From an uncultured Dysosmobacter sp. (GTDB lineage Bacteria > Bacillota > Clostridia > Oscillospirales > Oscillospiraceae), in the NCBI GenBank assembly GCA_934563745.1, contig CAKTHE010000022.1:1-39336 (forward strand): 39,336 bases of DNA, written 5' to 3'. A program made the position numbers and the translations under genes. The notes under the pieces were generated by a model. That model was given only the letters and a program-made list of their open reading frames with translations, had not been told where the DNA came from and searched no databases. Below are positions 33,523-39,336 of the stretch, piece by piece (within the stretch, counting starts at the first letter, position 1; every line of letters begins with the position of its first letter).

Positions 33523-35064
33523 TCATTCCCACTCGATGGTGGCGGGGGGCTTGGAGGTGATATCATAAACGATGCGGTTGATGCCCTTGACTTCGTTGAC
33601 GATCCGGGTGGATACTTTATCCAGCACATCGTAAGGGATCCGGGTCCAGTCGGCGGTCATAAAATCGGTCGTGGTGACGCTGCGAAGCGCCAGCGTGTAG
33701 TCATAGGTGCGGCCGTCACCCTGGACGCCCACCGAGCGCATATTGGTCAGCACAGCGAAATACTGATTCATGCTGCCCTCCAGATGGGCGTTGGCGATCT
33801 CATCCCGGAAGATAAAATCCGCCAGGCGCAGCGTCTCCAGCTTTTCCTTGGTGATCTCACCCAGGCAGCGGATAGCCAGACCGGGACCGGGGAAGGGCTG
33901 GCGCATGACCAAATACTCCGGCAGCCCCAGCTCGCGGCCCAGCTGGCGGACCTCATCCTTGAAGAGCATTCGCAGCGGCTCAATGATCTCCTTGAAATCC
34001 ACATAGTCCGGCAGGCCGCCCACGTTATGATGGCTTTTGATCACGGCAGCGTTTCCGGCACCGGATTCGATCACGTCGGGATAAATGGTGCCCTGCACCA
34101 GATAGTCGACCTGACCGATCTTCTTGGCTTCCGCCTCAAAGACCCGGATAAATTCCTCACCGATGATCTTGCGCTTGCGCTCCGGCTCGGTCACGCCGGC
34201 CAGCTTGCCGAGGAACAGTTCCTCCACGTTGGCGCGGACAAAGTTGATGTCCCATTTTTTGAATGCCTCTTCGACCTCGTCGCCTTCATTCAGCCGCATG
34301 AGGCCGTGATCTACAAAAACGCAGGTCAGCTGACTGCCGACGGCCTCGGCAACCAGAGCGGCTGCGACCGACGAATCCACGCCGCCGGAAAGCGCCAGCA
34401 GGACCTTGCCGCTGCCGACCTTTTCCCGGATCTGGGCGATGGCGGTGGTTTTGTAATCCCCCATGGTCCAATCGCCCTGTGCACCGCAGACCTCGTACAG
34501 GAAGTTGCGGATCATATCCACACCGTGCTCGGTGTGATTGACCTCCGGATGATACTGCACGCCGTAAAAGCCGCGCCCTTCGTCACAGATGGCCACATTG
34601 GGGCAGGCATCGGAGTGGGCCACCAGAGTAAATCCGTCGGGGACCCACTCCATATAATCGCCGTGGCTCATCCAGGTGATCCCCTGGGCGGGCAGGTTTT
34701 TGAAGAGTTTGCAGGCAGTGTCGAAATACGTCTCGGTTTTGCCGTATTCCCGGGCCGAATCCTCCGTCGCGGCCACGACCTTTCCGCCCAGGTTATGGGC
34801 GATCAGCTGACAGCCGTAGCAGATGCCGAGAATGGGAACGCCCCAGGTGAAGATCACGGGATCGACCTGAGGGGAGCCGGGATCGTAAACGCTGTTGGGG
34901 CCGCCGGTGAAGATGATGCCGATGGGGTTCATGGCCCGGATCGCATCCATGGAAGTGGTATACGGCTTGACCTCGCAATACACGCCGCATTCGCGGACGC
35001 GGCGGGCGATCAGCTGGTTGTACTGGCCGCCGAAATCCAGCACCACCACGCACTGATGGGACAA
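33523..35064 (-). CDS. guaA: GMP synthase (glutamine-hydrolysing)
   Basis: A 513-residue two-domain enzyme that converts XMP to GMP with ATP and glutamine. The class I amidotransferase domain has [10 protein letters not shown] with nucleophile Cys82 and the catalytic [10 protein letters not shown] region. The ATP-pyrophosphatase domain has [12 protein letters not shown], and the C-terminal dimerisation domain ends [10 protein letters not shown]. Length is standard. The start codon is TTG 35064, 7 bases after AAGGAGG; there is no better ATG. The gene lies 44 bases after xpt on the same strand, so XMP made by Xpt can be passed to GuaA. It ends at the palindromic terminator. Confidence 0.97.
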   Translation of the reverse strand: MSHQCVVVLDFGGQYNQLIARRVRECGVYCEVKPYTTSMDAIRAMNPIGIIFTGGPNSVYDPGSPQVDPVIFTWGVPILGICYGCQLIAHNLGGKVVAATEDSAREYGKTETYFDTACKLFKNLPAQGITWMSHGDYMEWVPDGFTLVAHSDACPNVAICDEGRGFYGVQYHPEVNHTEHGVDMIRNFLYEVCGAQGDWTMGDYKTTAIAQIREKVGSGKVLLALSGGVDSSVAAALVAEAVGSQLTCVFVDHGLMRLNEGDEVEEAFKKWDINFVRANVEELFLGKLAGVTEPERKRKIIGEEFIRVFEAEAKKIGQVDYLVQGTIYPDVIESGAGNAAVIKSHHNVGGLPDYVDFKEIIEPLRMLFKDEVRQLGRELGLPEYLVMRQPFPGPGLAIRCLGEITKEKLETLRLADFIFRDEIANAHLEGSMNQYFAVLTNMRSVGVQGDGRTYDYTLALRSVTTTDFMTADWTRIPYDVLDKVSTRIVNEVKGINRIVYDITSKPPATIEWE

Positions 35065-35108
35065 GAGGATTCCTCCTTATATTAAAAAATTGGGGGGCGA
35101 AGGGGAAC

Positions 35109-35687
35109 TCAGTCGTCTTCCCGGAAGACAATATGACCCGGCTCCGCCGACTCGATGATGGCCAGGGACTTGAGGGGATATCCGGCGGCCCGCAGCCGGT
35201 CACCGCCGCCCTGGAAGCCCTTTTCCACTGCGCAGCCGATGCCCACAAGCTTGGCGCCGGAAGCGGTGACAATGTCACAAAGTCCCCGCATCGCTTCGCC
35301 GTTGGCCATGAAGTCGTCCACGATCAAAACGCGATCGTCGGCGCTGAGCCACTCCTTGGAGACCAGCAGGGTTACTTTCTTTTTATACGTATAGGAAAAG
35401 ATATCGCTTTGGTACAGACCGCCCTCAATGTTGTCGCTTTTGGCTTTTTTGGCAAAGATCATGGGCTTGCCGAAGTGGTGCGCCACAATGGCGGCCAGGG
35501 CGATCCCGGAGGCTTCTGCCGTCAGGATGATGGACACATCATCCATATTGAAGGTTTTTCCGAATTCTTCGGCGATGTGCTCCATCAGCGTGGTATCAAT
35601 GCGGTGGTTCAGAAATCCATCTACCTTGATGATGTTTCCGGGCAGCACCTTGCCCTCTTTTACGATGCGCTCTTTCAGCTCCTGCAT
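35109..35687 (-). CDS. xpt: Xanthine phosphoribosyltransferase
   Basis: A 192-residue type I phosphoribosyltransferase that makes XMP from xanthine and PRPP. It shows the Xpt N-terminus MQELKERIVKEGKVLPGNI, the LNHRIDTTLM block, ILTAEASGIALA (substrate loop) and the PRPP-binding VLIVDDFMANGEAM (about residues 126-139). Length matches B. subtilis Xpt (194). ATG 35687 is 8 bases after AAAGGGGA. It is first in an xpt-guaA operon with its own promoter. Unlike B. subtilis xpt, the short leader (about 50 nt) has no purine riboswitch. Confidence 0.95.
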   Translation of the reverse strand: MQELKERIVKEGKVLPGNIIKVDGFLNHRIDTTLMEHIAEEFGKTFNMDDVSIILTAEASGIALAAIVAHHFGKPMIFAKKAKSDNIEGGLYQSDIFSYTYKKKVTLLVSKEWLSADDRVLIVDDFMANGEAMRGLCDIVTASGAKLVGIGCAVEKGFQGGGDRLRAAGYPLKSLAIIESAEPGHIVFREDD

Positions 35688-35744
35688 ACGTGAAATCCCC
35701 TTTAATAAATAGTAAAGTCGGATCTTAATTCGACAGTTTCTCTT

Positions 35745-35773
35745 ATTATCCCTAATTCTGAAGCCTTTTGCAA
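35745..35773 (-). promoter_or_regulatory. xpt-guaA promoter
   Basis: TTGCAA, a 17-base spacer and GATAAT on the minus strand, with transcription starting near 35738. A small GTCG/CGAC hairpin in the leader is the only structure seen. Confidence 0.82.
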
Positions 35774-35852
35774 CTGTTTTTACCCACAAAAACAAAATGG
35801 GTTTTATAAGGACACTTGTCCATTTTATGCCCGCCGCCGGCGGACAATCAAA

Positions 35853-35883
35853 CCGCCGTCCTGCAGGCTCTGCAGGGCGGCGG
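35853..35883 (-). terminator. Hairpin after mrp, probable terminator
   Basis: A 14-bp stem with one G-T pair and a 3-base loop, 10 bases beyond the mrp stop codon. On the minus strand it is followed by TTTGATT, an imperfect T-run, so termination may be partial. Confidence 0.65.
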
Positions 35884-35892
35884 TGAAAGGGG

Positions 35893-36714
35893 TCAGATCG
35901 CTTCCAGTGCGTCGGCGGCGGAATCCAGCCAGGTTCCCTGGAAGGCTTCAATATTCCCGGCGTCTGTGAGGGCGGCCAGGGCGGGGTCCATGGGGATCTT
36001 GGCCAGCAGCGGCAGCTGGTGGCGGGCCGCGGCAGCCTCGGTTTTGCCCTCTCCGAAGGGATAGAGTTTCCGGCCGCAGTCCGGGCAGGCAACATAGCTC
36101 ATGTTCTCCACCAGACCGACGATGGGGATCTCCATCAGCTCCGCCATGCGGACGGCCTTCTCCACGACCATGGAGACCAGTTCCTGGGGCGAGGTGACAA
36201 TGACGATCCCGTTAAGGGGAATGGATTGAAACACGGACAGAGGAACATCGCCGGTGCCGGGAGGCATGTCCACAAACAGATAGTCCGCATGCCAGACGAC
36301 CTCGGTCCAAAACTGCTCCACCATGCCGGAAATGACCGGCCCGCGCCAGACCACAGGGTCCGTCTCATGCTCCAGAAGCAGGTTGGTGGACATGATCTCA
36401 ATGCCGCCCTTGGAGGTCAGCGGTGCAACGCCCTGCTCATCCCCGCCGGCCCGGCCGCTGACGCCGAAGGCCTTGGGAATGGAGGGGCCGGTGATGTCGG
36501 CGTCCAGAATTCCGACCTGATAGCCGCGCCGGCGCATGGTGACGGCCAGCTGACTGGTGACCATGGACTTGCCGACGCCGCCCTTGCCGGAAACAACGCC
36601 GAAGACCTTGCCGATCCGGGAGGCGGGATTGGGGTTTTTCAGGAAGGACTGCGGCGACTGGCGCTCTTCGCAGGCTTCCCCGCAGGAAGAACACGCATGG
36701 GTGCATTCGCTCAT
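35893..36714 (-). CDS. Mrp/NBP35 family iron-sulfur carrier ATPase
   Basis: A 273-residue P-loop ATPase of the ApbC/Mrp/Nbp35 group that binds and transfers Fe-S clusters in the cytoplasm. The deviant Walker A GKGGVGKS is at residues 43-50, DADITGPSIPKAFG follows, then VDMPPGTGDVPL and the C-terminal cluster-binding CPDC motif in MSYVACPDCGRK. The N-terminus adds four cysteines (Cys4, 8, 11, 15) in an Nbp35-like arrangement. The MIP18/DUF59 domain of enterobacterial Mrp is absent, as common in Clostridia. ATG 36714 has AAAGGAG 11 bases upstream. Confidence 0.94.
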   Translation of the reverse strand: MSECTHACSSCGEACEERQSPQSFLKNPNPASRIGKVFGVVSGKGGVGKSMVTSQLAVTMRRRGYQVGILDADITGPSIPKAFGVSGRAGGDEQGVAPLTSKGGIEIMSTNLLLEHETDPVVWRGPVISGMVEQFWTEVVWHADYLFVDMPPGTGDVPLSVFQSIPLNGIVIVTSPQELVSMVVEKAVRMAELMEIPIVGLVENMSYVACPDCGRKLYPFGEGKTEAAAARHQLPLLAKIPMDPALAALTDAGNIEAFQGTWLDSAADALEAI

Positions 36715-36809
36715 AACAATACGATCTCCTTTTCAGATTCAGCGACGCTGCCGTGCGCAGAGAGACGGCAGCGAACGGCTTACACAATATCTTATACCAC
36801 GGGATGTAT

Positions 36810-36836
36810 CTTATACCGGAGAGGAGATTCCGTCAA
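36810..36836 (-). promoter_or_regulatory. Candidate mrp promoter
   Basis: TTGACG, a short 15-base spacer and TATAAG on the minus strand, at the end of the upstream ATPase gene. A second TATAAG (36791-36796) forms a direct repeat GGTATAAGATA. Spacing is suboptimal, so confidence is modest. Confidence 0.42.
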
Positions 36837-39112
36837 CACTCAGAAATTGCAGAGACTGTACAGCCCAGACGCTGTACACGGACCTCCGGATCGCCGGCAA
36901 AAAAGCGGGCCTCCCGCTCGTGACAGGTAAAAAGAAGAATCTGCCGTGCGGCGGCTTCCTTCCGCAGCCAGGAAAGCGCTGCTTCGGTCCGCGCCTGGTC
37001 GAAGCTGGCCAGGGCATCATCCAGGATCAGAGGGATGCCGCGCTCCTGGGGCAGCACCAGCTCGCAGATGGCCAGCCGGGCGGCCAGATAGAGCTGGTCG
37101 GACGCTCCGGCGGACAGCAGCTGAATGTCCCGATAGGTGGGATCTCCCGCAGGCTCGGCGGAGAAGTGAAAGCTGCGGTCCAGAACGACGCTTTTGTAAC
37201 GGCCGCCGGTCAGCTGTGCGAAGATCTCGGCGGTCCGCTTCCCCAAGGCCGGGGAGAAGCGGCTTTGCAGAGCTGTGTTGGCCCGGTCCAGTGCACGGGA
37301 AGCCCGCAGGAGAGCATCGTATTCCTGCCGGACCTGCTGAAGCTGCGATGTCAGCTGCTCTTCCCGGGCGGCCAGTTCCAAGGGGTCCCCCAAAAGGGCC
37401 AGCTGGCCGCTCAGACGCTCTGCCTGAGCGCGGACCTGCTCCAGCTCGGTCCGGACCTGGGCGAGAGATTGGTCCAGCGGTTCGCGGTCCTGCGGAACAG
37501 GAAGGGTGTCCCCAGCCTCTGCTGCCTCCGGTGCGGCTGCCGGGGGAGCTTGCTGCTCCAGCAGGCGGCAATGCAGGGCGGCTTCCTGAGAGGCCCGCTC
37601 AGCCTCTGCCAGCTCTTTACGCCGGGCGGCGCAGCGGCGCAGCAGCAGGTCGGCTGTGGGAATATCGAAGGCGGTGGGGGCAAACCGGCGGACCTCCAAC
37701 AAAATGCCCTGCTCATTGGAGGTGAGGGTACGGGAAAGGGCGTCGGCGGAGGCGGCCTTTAAATCGGCGGCCCGCTGCGCCGCATCCCGGGCCTGCAGCG
37801 CGGCGCAATACTGTGCCGCCTGCGCTTGGATGGCCTGGGGGTCTGCGGTCCCGAAGCGTTTGATTAGGGCGGCGGTTTGCGCGGCGGCCTTGGCCTTTCG
37901 GCGCATCAGGCGGAAAAGAAGCAGTCCGATCCCAAAAAAACCGGCGAAGGCGGTCCAGGGCAGCAGGGCCTTCCAGCCGCTGTGCGGATTGCCGAAGCGG
38001 AAGAGCAGGCAGCCTGCGGCAGCGCCCAGCCCCACTGCAAGCAGAAGAACAGCCAGAGCGGGAAACAGGGGCGGCGTGACCGAAGGCGGCGCGGCAGCCT
38101 CGGCCTGGGCGCGCTCTGCCGTCAGTCCGGCAAAGGGCCCCTCCTGTGCGGCGGCCTCGGCCCGGAGGAGGGCCTTGGCGGCCTCATCCCGCTCTTCCCG
38201 GGCCTGGCTGACGCTTTTGCGCACCGTTTCCAGATTGACGATGGCACCGCGCAGCCGGCCGATGGTTTCGTTTTCGGGAATCTGTTCCGCCGTCAGGCTG
38301 CTTTTCAGCGCTTCCGCACGCTGTGCGGCAGCCTGTGCCTCGCCGCGGCAGCGCTCCAGCGCAGCCTGCCTTTGGGCGGCCTCGCGACGGGCGTATTGGG
38401 CCAGCTGACCGCACAGGGCCTGCTCCTGTTCCTTCAGCTGACGCTCCTTCGATCGGAGGGCGGCGACCTGCTGATTCAGCCGATCGGCTTCGGCCTGCCG
38501 GCTTTTGAGATCGGAAAGCTGCTCTTCCAGGGCGGGGATCTGCCCGGTTTTGTTGTGCTGGCGGCGATTGAGCTGCCGCCGCAACTGTTGGGCGGCCTCT
38601 GAATAAGAGGTATCCTCCTCACCGGAGGTAATGAGGGCGGCGATCCGCCGTTCCAGCTCGGCATCCTGTTGAATAGGAAGCCCGGCCTGGCGGATCATCG
38701 CGCTGCGCTCAAAAACTTCCCGGCTGACGCCCAGCAGCTGTTCGCCGCAGTGCTCCCCGGTCAGGCCGGGGACTTCGTCCCCTGTGTCGGCGTATAAAGC
38801 GCGAAACGCGCCCATGGGAGCACCGGACCGGCGGGTGCCGCGCAGCAGAGTCAGCTCCTGTCCGCCGCAGTGGCAGTCCAGCCGCCCCTGGACCGCGGAG
38901 CCGTTCCAGGGAATGCAGCGGTTTTTCTCCGCAATGAAGCCGTTTCGGTCCCGCTCCCGGCTGTTGACGCCGTAAAGCATGGCGGTCAGAAACGCGCACC
39001 AGGTGGATTTTCCGCTTTCGTTGGGGGCTTCGATGATATTTAACCCGCTGCCCAGCTCCAGCGTCTGGCGGTCCAGACGGCCGAAGTTGGCGTACATACG
39101 ATGAATCAGCAG
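36833..39112 (-). CDS. YhaN/SbcC-like AAA ATPase with coiled coil and internal membrane segments
   Basis: About 759 residues. The N-terminal half-domain has Walker A APNESGKST (about residues 29-37); the C-terminal half has the signature-like LSAGASDQLYLAARLA and Walker B IPLILDDALASFD, so the two halves fold together as in SMC/Rad50/SbcC proteins. Between them are long Gln/Arg/Ala coiled coils, broken by two hydrophobic segments at about residues 350-372 and 385-400, as in YhaN-type membrane ATPases. The best ribosome binding site (AAGGAGGG) lies 6 bases before CTG 39112, giving MLIHRMYANFGRL; the first ATG in this frame is 39097, about 20 bases away. A role in DNA-end processing or repair is inferred. 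No SbcD/YhaO phosphoesterase gene is adjacent. Confidence 0.85.
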   Translation of the reverse strand: MLIHRMYANFGRLDRQTLELGSGLNIIEAPNESGKSTWCAFLTAMLYGVNSRERDRNGFIAEKNRCIPWNGSAVQGRLDCHCGGQELTLLRGTRRSGAPMGAFRALYADTGDEVPGLTGEHCGEQLLGVSREVFERSAMIRQAGLPIQQDAELERRIAALITSGEEDTSYSEAAQQLRRQLNRRQHNKTGQIPALEEQLSDLKSRQAEADRLNQQVAALRSKERQLKEQEQALCGQLAQYARREAAQRQAALERCRGEAQAAAQRAEALKSSLTAEQIPENETIGRLRGAIVNLETVRKSVSQAREERDEAAKALLRAEAAAQEGPFAGLTAERAQAEAAAPPSVTPPLFPALAVLLLAVGLGAAAGCLLFRFGNPHSGWKALLPWTAFAGFFGIGLLLFRLMRRKAKAAAQTAALIKRFGTADPQAIQAQAAQYCAALQARDAAQRAADLKAASADALSRTLTSNEQGILLEVRRFAPTAFDIPTADLLLRRCAARRKELAEAERASQEAALHCRLLEQQAPPAAAPEAAEAGDTLPVPQDREPLDQSLAQVRTELEQVRAQAERLSGQLALLGDPLELAAREEQLTSQLQQVRQEYDALLRASRALDRANTALQSRFSPALGKRTAEIFAQLTGGRYKSVVLDRSFHFSAEPAGDPTYRDIQLLSAGASDQLYLAARLAICELVLPQERGIPLILDDALASFDQARTEAALSWLRKEAAARQILLFTCHEREARFFAGDPEVRVQRLGCTVSAISEC

Positions 39113-39181
39113 GGAGATCCCTCCTTTGGCAGCCTGGCGAAGCTGTACGTGCCCCACCGGGCAGACATGATAAGTCTCTCT

Positions 39182-39210
39182 ATTATAACATTGATAACAG
39201 CAAAAGCGTA
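39182..39210 (-). promoter_or_regulatory. Extended -10 promoter of the YhaN-like gene
   Basis: TGTTATAAT on the minus strand gives a consensus TATAAT with an upstream TGn element; the -35 (TACGCT) is poor, as tolerated by extended -10 promoters. The leader is about 60 nt. Confidence 0.65.
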
Positions 39211-39289
39211 CAGGAAAATAGAAATGCGGATACAATATAAAGTAAAACGGCGCCGAATTAAAAAATATAAAAAAGGGGGAAGAAAGGGG

Positions 39290-39318
39290 TTGACAAGGGG
39301 GAAAAAGTCTGGTAATCT
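39290..39318 (+). promoter_or_regulatory. Strong promoter pointing out of the right end
   Basis: Consensus TTGACA, a 17-base spacer and TAATCT within an AT-rich run of A and G tracts. The downstream bases (tcaagctgtcggcgcg) resemble leaders of stable RNA operons in related bacteria, so an rRNA or tRNA unit may begin just beyond the window; that part is inference. Confidence 0.7.
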
Positions 39319-39336
39319 AATCAAGCTGTCGGCGCG

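Noticed and set aside
35688..35892. Possible purine riboswitch upstream of xpt
   Set aside because: The promoter leaves a leader of only about 50 nt and the conserved purine-aptamer loops are absent.
1..39336. CRISPR arrays, insertion sequences, prophage, tRNA or rRNA genes
   Set aside because: I saw no regular repeat-spacer pattern, transposase or integrase motifs, cloverleaf or rRNA signatures; a tool-based scan could still reveal something short.

Overview
The window looks like chromosome from a fairly high-GC Bacillota bacterium, most likely a gut anaerobe of class Clostridia (Oscillospiraceae-like). The reasons are RNase J, a GdpP-type c-di-AMP phosphodiesterase followed by rplI and dnaB, the tilS-hpt-ftsH order, strong AGGAGG ribosome binding sites with some GTG/TTG starts, an arginine deiminase operon and a fluoride riboswitch. 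The assignment rests on gene content and style only. No insertion sequence, phage gene, CRISPR array, tRNA or rRNA gene was seen.

Layout. Bases 1-1000: the C-terminal end of an SPFH (stomatin-like) protein and a YjaB-like acetyltransferase broken by a frameshift. 1020-2750 (minus): rnjA. 3250-11000 (plus): housekeeping genes gdpP, rplI, dnaB, tilS, hpt and ftsH. 11220-16500 (plus): a complete livJHMGF-type ABC importer with its own promoter and terminators. 16560-20350 (plus): arginine deiminase, ornithine carbamoyltransferase and a YfcC-type permease, with no carbamate kinase gene. 20356-22761: degV (minus) and a MATE exporter (plus), each with a good divergent promoter. 22800-25925 (plus): two GT4 glycosyltransferases flanking a VTT/DedA-like membrane protein, probably for glycolipid (lipoteichoic acid anchor) synthesis. 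25970-27680 (minus): a cation:proton antiporter and an MGMT-like protein downstream of a fluoride riboswitch. 27719-33308: a LysR regulator divergent from an MmgE/PrpD-family enzyme, an SLC13/DASS-like permease and an FAD-dependent oxidoreductase, which looks like an uncharacterised organic-acid pathway. 33415-36836 (minus): guaA, xpt and mrp. 36833-39210 (minus): a YhaN/SbcC-like ATPase with membrane segments inside its coiled coil. A strong promoter at the right edge points out of the window.

How the parts work together. The liv importer and arc operon suggest growth on amino acids, with arginine as an ATP or nitrogen source. hpt, xpt and guaA cover purine salvage to IMP, XMP and GMP. The two most interesting regions are the fluoride-riboswitch operon, whose aptamer pseudoknot can be checked base by base, and the LysR/PrpD/permease/flavoprotein cluster, where the PrpD-like enzyme seems to lack the family's usual active-site histidines but keeps its lysines.

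Many long open frames lie antisense to real genes. They follow from GC-rich codon usage and were not annotated.
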